A stretch of 64,000 nt of DNA from Prolixibacter sp. NT017 (GTDB lineage: Bacteria; Bacteroidota; Bacteroidia; Bacteroidales; Prolixibacteraceae), in the NCBI RefSeq assembly GCF_009617875.1, contig NZ_BLAV01000001.1, positions 434,001-498,000 of the forward strand, given 5' to 3'. Shown in pieces: positions 39,860 to 50,587 of this stretch (positions are counted from its first letter, which is position 1; each line of letters opens with the position of its first letter). A program made the translations under genes and the position numbers. The notes under the pieces were generated by a model. That model searched no databases, was not told the origin of the DNA, and saw nothing but the letters and a program-made list of their open reading frames with translations.

Positions 39860-41425
39860 CTATTTCGCCCAGGCTTCACCTTCCGGTGTTCTTCTCCATT
39901 TGAAATAGTCATCCAAAACCTGTAAAGATTCTGCACTGGGCACAGGCCCCACATGCGGTGTCTGACTGAAATACATCACATCCGGGTTGGCATTGCTAAA
40001 AGCAGGCCATTGGGGCAGTCCTTCACCGTTTGGATCACCGTATTTGGCAAAGTTGGTCCAATAGGTTGCCATGGCATCTGAGATTTTCACATCTGTCGCA
40101 GAGGTATGTGGGCTATTTGGATCGATATGATTGAATACATAGGCCACTTCCTGCCCATGCGGCGAACCATGCCCCGCCCATGGAGAATCTTTGGGGTAGT
40201 CGGGGTGCTGGTCGAAGTAATAATAGAAAACTTTTGATTTACCGGTTTTCGATTGAAGCCGAGCCCAACTCCAGGTCTGCCATCCAAATGCGGCATCACG
40301 CATCAGGTCGCGTGCTGTTTTCGGTACTGTATTTGTTCCGGCCGGATAGGCTTTGATTAATACATCTGCAAATTTGCCATAACGTTTTTTTACATCTGCA
40401 ATGTAATCTTCCGGAGTCTTGTAATGAGAAAAACTTGCACCTTCATCGGAGTTGTAGCCGATTAGAACCGGAACATCGTTATATTTTCCTTCTTCGTACA
40501 GATTGTGCTGGTCGCCGGGAATGACATAACCATCTACAATTGGCCAGCCTCCAGCCATTGCCCATCCTGAAGGGATAAATTTTTCTGCATCCATCTTACG
40601 AAGTTCGGCAATGGACGAAGCACCAAGTTTATGCATGTAAGCTTCGCCATCTGCTTCCGCTTGTTTGAGCGTTTTCATGTTTTCGCCGGGATACGTTGTC
40701 GGTCGTGTTGGGCCAAATGATCCGCCGCTTTCCGAAATTGCTCCTTCGAACAATCCTTTGGCTAACGGTGAGGCACACAGCATGCTCACGGAAATTCCGC
40801 CTGCAGACTCACCGAAAATGGTCACCCTGTTTGGGTCGCCACCGAATGCGGCAATATTTTTCTTAATCCATTTTAATCCGGCTATCTGGTCGAGTAAACC
40901 ATAATTTCCTGAAACGTGATTTGGACTTTCAGCACTCAATTCGGGATGAGCCAAAAATCCAAGCTGACCGACACGATAGGCTATGCTTACCAGCACGACA
41001 CCTTTTTTTGCCAGTTTCGCTCCGTTATATCCAGGTTCTGACGTGGAGCCAAAGCTAAAGCCTCCACCATAAATCCAAACGAGTACCGGAATCTTGTCGT
41101 TGGCTGATTTGGCCGGAGTCCATACGTTCAGATACAGACAATCTTCGCTTTTACCCGAAGGTGGATTTCCTCCCTGCATTGGGGCCGGGGCAAATTTAGT
41201 TGCCTCTCTCACACCTTTCCATTTTGCAGCGGGTTGAGGTGCTTTCCAGCGCAAGTCGCCCACAGGAGGTGCTGCAAAGGGAATCCCCTTGAAAATCGTC
41301 AGACTATCGGTGACTGTTCCCTGCAAAACTCCCTGTTCCACTCTAACTTGCCCAGGTTGGAGCGAAGTGCTGCACCCACAGGCAATTATCATAATCGATG
41401 CAATTAAAAAAGATATTCGTTTCAT
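39860..41425 (-). CDS. Type-B carboxylesterase lipoprotein
   Basis: 521 residues from the ATG at 41425, giving signal MKRISFLIASIMIIACGC with a probable lipid-anchored Cys; the longer frame begins at a TTG and would overlap the upstream gene. Alpha/beta-hydrolase fold of the carboxylesterase/cholinesterase type: oxyanion loop IYGGGFSFGS, nucleophile elbow GESAGG (Ser207), and a late His in the YFSQ/HVGP region not pinned down by eye. In xylan PULs such enzymes may remove acetyl or aromatic acyl groups; the exact ester is unknown. It follows the CE1 gene at 17 bp on the minus strand. Confidence 0.85.
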   Translation of the reverse strand: MKRISFLIASIMIIACGCSTSLQPGQVRVEQGVLQGTVTDSLTIFKGIPFAAPPVGDLRWKAPQPAAKWKGVREATKFAPAPMQGGNPPSGKSEDCLYLNVWTPAKSANDKIPVLVWIYGGGFSFGSTSEPGYNGAKLAKKGVVLVSIAYRVGQLGFLAHPELSAESPNHVSGNYGLLDQIAGLKWIKKNIAAFGGDPNRVTIFGESAGGISVSMLCASPLAKGLFEGAISESGGSFGPTRPTTYPGENMKTLKQAEADGEAYMHKLGASSIAELRKMDAEKFIPSGWAMAGGWPIVDGYVIPGDQHNLYEEGKYNDVPVLIGYNSDEGASFSHYKTPEDYIADVKKRYGKFADVLIKAYPAGTNTVPKTARDLMRDAAFGWQTWSWARLQSKTGKSKVFYYYFDQHPDYPKDSPWAGHGSPHGQEVAYVFNHIDPNSPHTSATDVKISDAMATYWTNFAKYGDPNGEGLPQWPAFSNANPDVMYFSQTPHVGPVPSAESLQVLDDYFKWRRTPEGEAWAK

Positions 41426-41441
41426 TGGTTGATTGGTTTTT

Positions 41442-42623
<1,182 letters not shown>

Positions 42624-42630
42624 TTATGTC

Positions 42631-43794
<1,164 letters not shown>

Positions 43795-43800
43795 TCACGA

Positions 43801-46416
43801 TTAGAGGACGGTAATGTTGGTCTTTTTTAAATCGTTTGAATCCGAACTGGTTCCGTAAAATACTTCATATTCACCAGAGGTTACCTTCATTCGACGTGTA
43901 TTCCAATCATAGAATTCGAACGATGAAGGTGGAAGCATAATGGTTGCCTGCTCTGTTTTGCCGGTAGTAACACGGACTCGTTTAAACCCTTTCAGTGTTT
44001 TTATGGGGCCATCAATGTCATTGACCTTATGTACATACACCTGCACGATTTCAGTACCGTCTCTTTCACCTGTGTTGGTCACCGGGATCGTCATTCGAAT
44101 AGATTCATCCCGATTAATCTTTGTCTTATCAAGTTTGGCTGTACCAATATCAAATGTTGTGTAGCTCAATCCATAACCGAAAGGGAACAGGGCATCGTTC
44201 ATGTAACGATACGTGCGGCCCTGCATCGAATAGTCTTCAAAGTCTTTGAGCTGATCGGAACTTTTATAGAATGTGATCGGTAGTTTCCCCGATGGATTGT
44301 AATCGCCAAAAAGCACGTCTGCAACTGCTTGTCCGCCCGATTCACCGCCATACCATGCCTGCAAAATAGCATCGCAACTTTCAGTTTCAGGAGTTAAAGC
44401 GATAGCAGAACCCGAGCAATTCACAAAAATCACCTGCTTGCCTGCTTCTTTCAACGCTTTTAAACAATTGCGCTGTACGGCTGGAAGATCTATATTGGTG
44501 CGGTCACCTCCTTTGAATCCGGGATACGAAACCGGCATTTCTTCGCCTTCCAACTTACCGGAAAGACCACCAACAAAGACCACCTCATCAATGCCTTTCA
44601 GTTTCTTAATCAGGTCGGTATAATCCACATCCACTTCTTTTCCAAAATTGAATTCGATGTTTGCCTGCCAGTTATTCAGCTGTGCGTAGCGAATTTCAAT
44701 AGAATATTTTTTACCCGCTTCAACCTTAAAAGGAACTCTTGATGAAAGTGTTCTCCAGTTGTCATATTTTTTCAGGAATTCTCCATTCACCAACAATTCA
44801 AAATGCCCGGTTGCGCCGCCTTTAAACACGATTTCTTCAGTAGTTTTAGGTACAAATTCGGTTTGGTACACAGCCGAAAAACCTTCCAGTTTCACACCCG
44901 ATGCAAATTCGTGTTGCCCGGCAGTTGTCATCTTTATCGGATTGACAATCTGCTGCGTGATTACAGCATCTCCTTTGCGGTCGGGATTATTCCAATAGGT
45001 TGCTTTAAATCCGGGTTTGCCGTCAAACGAGCATTGAGCGAAATAACTTTGGGTTACTTTATCTTCGACCAGATCACACCCCTTATCGTATAGAATCTTT
45101 CCAGCCGGAAGTTTTGTTTTTATCCCGTCCAGAATTGAGATGGTACGCACGGGTGTACCGTTGTAATTGCCCCACAACATTGGTTTGTCGTCGGCATTGG
45201 GTCCAATCACGGCTATTTTCTTTCCCGATTTTGACAGTGGTAGGACATGATTTTTATTCTGAAGCAGCGTCATGGTTTCACGTGCCATCTCAAGGGCAAG
45301 CTCCTGATGTTCTTTTTCATTCAAAACCGATGGCGGGATTTGTGCCCAGGGAACGATTGAATCGGGATCCATTTCTCCCAGGTCGAACCGTCCTTCCAGC
45401 ACACGCATCAAACTTTTGTTGATGTCTTCTTCCCTGATCAAACCTCTCTCAACTGCATCTGTCAATTTCTTAAAAGGATAATTTTGCCAGACACATTCCA
45501 CATCGGTCCCGGCTAATACGGCCTTTGATGCCGCGTGAACTGCGTCGGAAGAAACTTTGTGTGACGTAAAAAAATCGGTGATGGCACCACAGTCTGATAC
45601 AACCAAATATTTATATCCCCAGTCATCACGAAGAATCCGTTGTAACAAGCGGGTGCTTCCACAGCACGGTTCGTCATCCAGACGCTGATAAGCGCACATT
45701 ACCTGCCGCACGTCTGCTTTTTGTACCAGTGCTTTAAATGCCGGCAGATAGGTTTCGTATAGCTCCCGCGGACTAACACTATTCAGGTTGAGTTCGTGGC
45801 GGCTCCATTCCGGACCTGAATGAACAGCAAAGTGTTTGGCACAAGCCAGTAATTTACGGTATTTAGCATTCTCCGGACCCTGTAATCCTCTGACCACCTG
45901 TATGCCCATCCGCGAAGTCAGGTAGGGGTCTTCGCCATACGTTTCCTGACCACGTCCCCAACGAGGGTCACGGAAGATATTTACATTTGGCGTCCACACC
46001 GAAAGGCTGAGAAAGCGCTTATTTTCATTTCCCGCCTTGATCCATTGGTTGTATTTGGCACGGGCTTCGTCTGAAACGGCGTTGTAAATTTTATACAGCA
46101 ACGCATCGTCGAAGGAAGCAGCCATACCGATTGGTTCAGGAAAAACCGTAACATTATCATTGTTGGCATATCCGTGTAACGCTTCGCTCCACCAGTTGAA
46201 CCGTTTGATCCCTAATCGGGGTACCGGATCTGACTGGTCGCACATCAGCGTTACTTTTTCATCGAGGGTTAGTCTTGAAACTAAATCCTTAGCTCTCTCC
46301 TTAGTAGTTAATTGAGGATTCTGAAATGGATATTGTTGTGCCCGGACAGTCGTTGAAGCCCAGAAGCAAACAACTAAAATCAAGTATTTTTTCACAATTG
46401 CTTTAATTAGGTTCAT
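43801..46416 (-). CDS. GH3 beta-xylosidase with PA14 domain
   Basis: An 871-residue secreted GH3 (signal to about residue 26, ending TTVRAQ). The nucleophile is Asp275 in VVSDCGAI; the SDCGAI sequence with bulky residues is usual in xylan-active GH3 rather than glucosidases. RDPRWGRGQETYGEDPYLT and GPEWSRHELN belong to the (beta/alpha)8 domain. A PA14-like insert occupies about 470-600 (GKPGFKATYWNNPDRKGDAV; ELLVNGEFLKKYDNW), and a fibronectin-III-like domain ends the protein (SYTTFDIGTAKLD...). It should trim non-reducing xylose from debranched oligosaccharides in the periplasm. Confidence 0.93.
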   Translation of the reverse strand: MNLIKAIVKKYLILVVCFWASTTVRAQQYPFQNPQLTTKERAKDLVSRLTLDEKVTLMCDQSDPVPRLGIKRFNWWSEALHGYANNDNVTVFPEPIGMAASFDDALLYKIYNAVSDEARAKYNQWIKAGNENKRFLSLSVWTPNVNIFRDPRWGRGQETYGEDPYLTSRMGIQVVRGLQGPENAKYRKLLACAKHFAVHSGPEWSRHELNLNSVSPRELYETYLPAFKALVQKADVRQVMCAYQRLDDEPCCGSTRLLQRILRDDWGYKYLVVSDCGAITDFFTSHKVSSDAVHAASKAVLAGTDVECVWQNYPFKKLTDAVERGLIREEDINKSLMRVLEGRFDLGEMDPDSIVPWAQIPPSVLNEKEHQELALEMARETMTLLQNKNHVLPLSKSGKKIAVIGPNADDKPMLWGNYNGTPVRTISILDGIKTKLPAGKILYDKGCDLVEDKVTQSYFAQCSFDGKPGFKATYWNNPDRKGDAVITQQIVNPIKMTTAGQHEFASGVKLEGFSAVYQTEFVPKTTEEIVFKGGATGHFELLVNGEFLKKYDNWRTLSSRVPFKVEAGKKYSIEIRYAQLNNWQANIEFNFGKEVDVDYTDLIKKLKGIDEVVFVGGLSGKLEGEEMPVSYPGFKGGDRTNIDLPAVQRNCLKALKEAGKQVIFVNCSGSAIALTPETESCDAILQAWYGGESGGQAVADVLFGDYNPSGKLPITFYKSSDQLKDFEDYSMQGRTYRYMNDALFPFGYGLSYTTFDIGTAKLDKTKINRDESIRMTIPVTNTGERDGTEIVQVYVHKVNDIDGPIKTLKGFKRVRVTTGKTEQATIMLPPSSFEFYDWNTRRMKVTSGEYEVFYGTSSDSNDLKKTNITVL

Positions 46417-46742
46417 TTGGACTTAAAGTTAATAATTGAGTCTCTGTTGCGTTTTTAATTTTAGATACGCTGTTTTAAAATTGGGATATATGGTGTGCTT
46501 CAGGCTATGGCAGAATGGATATTCCTGATCACTACGAGATAAAATGTGACGAAAAGAATAACCGGAACCTGTTTCCAATGCACGTTTAACTCATCCGTTG
46601 TTCCGGGAGTGCGGCTCCTGAACAACGGATGAGCATTTATTCTGATTTTTCCTGTCGTGGGATGATTTATTTCGTTCTTCGAACGCTACCTAATCCCCCG
46701 ATATCGGATATCGGTAACCGTTATGTTCCCAGAGCGGGCAGA
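46417..46742. other. Gap within the minus-strand cluster
   Basis: 326 bp with no gene, largest gap inside the cluster, so the GH3 gene may have its own promoter here. The main feature is the long hairpin at 46590-46633. Confidence 0.5.
46590..46633. repeat. Intercistronic hairpin, 14-bp perfect stem plus 6 bp inner stem
   Basis: CTCATCCGTTGTTC and GAACAACGGATGAG pair perfectly, and the inner CGGGAG/CTCCTG adds six more pairs (one G-U) around a 5-nt loop TGCGG. There is no adjacent T run. The outer arm TCATCCGT is the same as in the hairpin at 39723. Confidence 0.85.
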
Positions 46743-49202
46743 CTAAAGTTTTACCGATAATTTCTTTCCGGTATAGGTCACGGTTTTGCCGGCACCGTTG
46801 TTGGGCGAAACCAGAATGATTCGAAATTTTCGTTGCCCGAGCATTCCCGGGAAAGTCCCTTTCCGGCTGTTGATGGTTAAAATTTTTCGTGCATTATTCC
46901 AGTTGAAGGTAATGGTCGAATAAATTCCTTTTTCATAATCATAATTGTCGTTTTCATCTTCATATAAGGTGAATTGACCATTAGCGCCGGGATAAACACG
47001 TATTTCCAAGTCGTCCCATTTTTTCTGGGTGGCATACTGTACTTTGGGTCCGAACGGAATGATGCTTCCGGCTTTGATGTACAAAGGAATCTCGTCAATC
47101 TCTGTTTTCTGATTAATTTCCTGACCGCCTTTGTGCTTCTCATTTGTCCAGAAGTCATACCATACAGTTCCGGCAGGTAAATAAACCTTTTTCGATTTTG
47201 ACTGAGTAAAATCAATGGCAGTCGCTTTGGGCTTATTTTCCGTATTATTATTCTTGTTCCACCCGGAGTTTGGATCCGTTTTGACTATCGTTTCGGGTGT
47301 GTATTGGGCATGGACAATCGGGGCTACCAATATTGATTTCCCAAACATGTACTCATTATTCATATTCCTGACTTTTGGATCGTTAAAATCCATCATCAGG
47401 GCCCGCATCATAGTCGACTGGTTGTGTGTGACCTGCCACGCATCGGCGTATATATAAGGTAGAAGGGAATAACGCAGATTTATGGCTTTTGCTATTGCAT
47501 CGTAAACAGGCTCTCCCTTTTTCCCAAATTGATAAATTTCCCTGGGAATATCGGTTCCGTGCGAACGCATCATTGGTGTGAATGCTCCAAACTGCAGCCA
47601 TCGAACGTAGAGCTCCTGGAATAATGGATTTTTTGCTCCCTTACTGCCATTCCAACTTCGGTTATAGGCACCGGCAAAGAAACCGCCGATATCGCAATTC
47701 CAGTAAGGAATACCACTTAAGGAGAAGTTCAGCCCGGCAGGAATTTGATTGCGCAATGATTGCCATGACGAGCTAACATCGCCTGACCAGGTATTGGCAG
47801 CATAACGCTGCTGACCGGCAAATGCCGACCGGGTAAGGATGAACACGCGTTTGGCAGAAGTGACAGCGCGCTGGTGCTTATAAACCCCGCCGACTGTCAT
47901 CAATGGATAGGCATTCCGAACTTTACGGAACGGGCCCAAATAGGTTTTTTCATCCAGGTCGGAAGGTTTGAATTCCAGGTGATCCGGTTCGGTGGAATCC
48001 ATCCACCATCCGTCGATTCCCAGAGAGAAAATACCTTTGTTCGAATACTTCCAGTAAATGTCGCGTGCTTTGGGATTATATGCATCATAAACTCTGACGC
48101 CTGACGGATAGTCCATATTGGGCGGCCACTTTTGAACGCCCGATTCAGGCCAGGTTTTAAAGCTTAAAAGTGCACCTATTTTGTTTAAATCCCGGTAAGG
48201 TTTGGTCATTGGGCCAAACGACGACCAAATGGAGATAATCATGTGTGCGTTCATACTGTGCACATCATCCACCATTTTTTGTGGATTGTAGTACTCCGTA
48301 TTCAGGAACTCCATGGCATTCCACAGGTAATTGTTGCCCCAATACTGCCAGTCCTGTATAATTCCATCCAACGGGACGCCTAACTCACGGTATTTCCTGA
48401 CTACTCCAATCAGTTCGTCCTGGCTTTTGTACCGTTCCTTACTTTGCCAATAGCCAAATGTCCACAAAGGGAACATAGGAGCTTGCCCGGTCAGGTCACG
48501 CATACGTGCGATTGCTCCGTCGGGACTATTGCCGTACATAAAATAGTAGTCAACACAATTACCTACGTCTGATTTGAAGAATGTCCTTTCCTGGTTGTCA
48601 GAAAAGGTGGTTGGAGAGTAGTTATCCCAAAACATTCCATAGCCTTTGTCCGACACGAAAAAGGGGACATAATCGTCAGTATTTCCCTGTATCATGTGTA
48701 GTTTCAGGTTTCGCTGAACCAGTCTTCCTTGCTGCTGCTGCCCCAGCCCATAAATGTCTTCGTTCTTATCCAGAACAAATGCCTGGTATACATTGTATGT
48801 TTTTTCCCCGGCATCGTTGTAGTTGGTGAATTTAACGCCCGACTTTTCTTCCTTTAGCAGCGGTTTCCCTGATGAAGTAGAAAATTCAACCTGTCCGCTG
48901 GATAAATTCAGACTGATCTGGAGCTTCTTACTTTTAAGTAAGAGGTTGCCACCTGACTGCCTGACCCGAAAATCTGTTTTTTGTGGCTTTTCAATAACCG
49001 AAAGGCTTTTTTTTGTAAAGGTTGTTCCTGCCGGCCATTTTAATATCCGTACCGTTGAAGGAGAATAAAACTGGATTTCAATCCCTACAGATGCAACCAC
49101 CGTACGGATCCCGGTATCTGTTTTCTGATAGGATTGTCCTTTGGCAGTCATGCTCATAGCAAGAACCAGGGACATCAATATGCCAGTGCGTAATAACTTC
49201 AT
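46743..49202 (-). CDS. GH31 alpha-xylosidase-like enzyme without PA14
   Basis: An 819-residue secreted GH31 (signal MKLLRTGILMSLVLAMSMTAKGQ). The nucleophile is Asp402 in WWMDSTEPDH and the acid/base Asp475 in WSGDVSSSW. It has no PA14 insert, and the loop after the acid/base differs from the other GH31 (VSSSWQSLRNQ against IGGTWDSFRRQ), so the two probably act on different side chains. The region FAPIVHAQYTPE to NENKPKATAID is an insert in the post-barrel domain. Candidate activities are alpha-xylosidase or alpha-glucosidase. It is 21 bp downstream of the GH43-CBM6 gene. Confidence 0.9.
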   Translation of the reverse strand: MKLLRTGILMSLVLAMSMTAKGQSYQKTDTGIRTVVASVGIEIQFYSPSTVRILKWPAGTTFTKKSLSVIEKPQKTDFRVRQSGGNLLLKSKKLQISLNLSSGQVEFSTSSGKPLLKEEKSGVKFTNYNDAGEKTYNVYQAFVLDKNEDIYGLGQQQQGRLVQRNLKLHMIQGNTDDYVPFFVSDKGYGMFWDNYSPTTFSDNQERTFFKSDVGNCVDYYFMYGNSPDGAIARMRDLTGQAPMFPLWTFGYWQSKERYKSQDELIGVVRKYRELGVPLDGIIQDWQYWGNNYLWNAMEFLNTEYYNPQKMVDDVHSMNAHMIISIWSSFGPMTKPYRDLNKIGALLSFKTWPESGVQKWPPNMDYPSGVRVYDAYNPKARDIYWKYSNKGIFSLGIDGWWMDSTEPDHLEFKPSDLDEKTYLGPFRKVRNAYPLMTVGGVYKHQRAVTSAKRVFILTRSAFAGQQRYAANTWSGDVSSSWQSLRNQIPAGLNFSLSGIPYWNCDIGGFFAGAYNRSWNGSKGAKNPLFQELYVRWLQFGAFTPMMRSHGTDIPREIYQFGKKGEPVYDAIAKAINLRYSLLPYIYADAWQVTHNQSTMMRALMMDFNDPKVRNMNNEYMFGKSILVAPIVHAQYTPETIVKTDPNSGWNKNNNTENKPKATAIDFTQSKSKKVYLPAGTVWYDFWTNEKHKGGQEINQKTEIDEIPLYIKAGSIIPFGPKVQYATQKKWDDLEIRVYPGANGQFTLYEDENDNYDYEKGIYSTITFNWNNARKILTINSRKGTFPGMLGQRKFRIILVSPNNGAGKTVTYTGKKLSVKL

Positions 49203-49223
49203 TTTATCAATTTTTAATTCAGT

Positions 49224-50555
49224 TTATTGTGCCTTGAACTTCCACCAGTCGAAGTTGAATAAATTGCCTTGAGCACCTTTGAAAACAAAGAAGAGATCAT
49301 GAACCCCCTTTACTTTTTTCACCTTGCAGGATTGGAGCGACCATTCCTGCCATCCGCCGGTATCTTTGACAGGACACACACCCAATAACGTACCGGTTTC
49401 ACTATCAAGATGAATTTCAATTTTACCTCCTTTGGAAGCAGACGCGACGCCGGCTTCGAATGACTTAGCGCCTTTTTGAAAATCGACACCCTGTACCTTA
49501 ATGTAATTGCCACTATCGACGTCTGTTACGTAAACTCCCACCTTGCTGTTCTGCCTTGTTTTCAGACCGTGACTCCAGGCAATGGTTTCGGCTTCCACTC
49601 TTTGATACGGATCTACCGTTCCTAATCTTTTGGGACCTGTTGCTGACCAATACGGTAGTTTTTGGATGATCCCGTCATCGTTGTAGGTCATTTGATCGAC
49701 CGACACGGAACGACGCTCGAAATGTTTTTGGGTGGTCTCTTTGAGTAGATCATAATTCAGGCCGAAACAATACGAATTTCCTTTGTAGTCAATAATTCCG
49801 GGATGGTTTCCCCGGGACTTCGGTGTCACGTCCATGATCATCCCTTTATATTCCCAGGGACCTGTGGGCGAATCACTCATTGCATAGCCAATGGCTTCCG
49901 GACAACAGGTGGAGGCGTAGGCCAGGTAGTAATGTCCGCTTCGCTTCCAAACCCACGGACCTTCCTGATAATTTTGAGGCTTGGATGCTACCTTGACGAT
50001 TTCGCCGGAGTAGGAAATCATATCTTTATTTAGTTTCACGTAGTAAAGATCAGGGTTTCCCCAATATAAATAAGCCTGTCCATCGTCGTCAATCAAAACG
50101 GTCGGATCAATATCATTCCAGATGTGGTCATCGTTGATCAACCTCGTTCCCAGCGGATCTTTAAAGGGGCCGTACGGACTGTCGGAAACCAAAACACCAA
50201 TTCCACCGCCGTGCATCGGGCAATAGAGGTAGAACTTTCCGTTCCGCGCTACACATTGCGGAGCCCAGGCACCATTATCCTGCCTGGCCCAGCTAAAATT
50301 CTTCAATGAGGCTACAATTCCGTGGTCGGTCCAGTTTACCATATCCGTAGAGGTATAGAGCAACCAGTTGAGCATCTTGAAACCGGTCGCATCGTCTTCA
50401 TCATGAGTTGTATAAAGGAATACGGTGTCGTTATAGACCATGGGAGCCGGGTCGGCGGTATATTTGGTTTGGATAATGGGGTTCTGTGCCGTAGCGGTAA
50501 AAGTGATTGTCAGCAAGGCTGACAATGTCGTAAGTATTCGGGATGAAATTTTCAT
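49224..50555 (-). CDS. GH43-CBM6 glycosidase
   Basis: A 443-residue secreted enzyme (signal to about 24, ending FTATAQ). Catalytic pattern: Asp35 (TADPAPMVY), DIDPTVLIDDDGQAYLYWG, and the acid Glu in YQEGPWVWKRSGHYYL. CBM6-like domain at about 315-443 (RVEAETIAW, KGAKSFEAGVASASKGGKIE, DLFFVFKGAQGNLFNFDWW). Its CBM6 is very like that of the adjacent gene at 50588, including a 42-nt identical stretch at the DNA level. It has the plain five-blade layout that the neighbour has lost by duplication. Likely an arabinofuranosidase or xylosidase on arabinoxylan. Confidence 0.92.
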   Translation of the reverse strand: MKISSRILTTLSALLTITFTATAQNPIIQTKYTADPAPMVYNDTVFLYTTHDEDDATGFKMLNWLLYTSTDMVNWTDHGIVASLKNFSWARQDNGAWAPQCVARNGKFYLYCPMHGGGIGVLVSDSPYGPFKDPLGTRLINDDHIWNDIDPTVLIDDDGQAYLYWGNPDLYYVKLNKDMISYSGEIVKVASKPQNYQEGPWVWKRSGHYYLAYASTCCPEAIGYAMSDSPTGPWEYKGMIMDVTPKSRGNHPGIIDYKGNSYCFGLNYDLLKETTQKHFERRSVSVDQMTYNDDGIIQKLPYWSATGPKRLGTVDPYQRVEAETIAWSHGLKTRQNSKVGVYVTDVDSGNYIKVQGVDFQKGAKSFEAGVASASKGGKIEIHLDSETGTLLGVCPVKDTGGWQEWSLQSCKVKKVKGVHDLFFVFKGAQGNLFNFDWWKFKAQ

Positions 50556-50587
50556 TGTTGTCGATTAAGCTGTTTTTATTTTTAAAG

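Noticed and set aside
46590-46633. Reading the long hairpin as an intrinsic terminator
   Set aside because: No T run follows the stem on either strand, so it is listed as a structural repeat instead.
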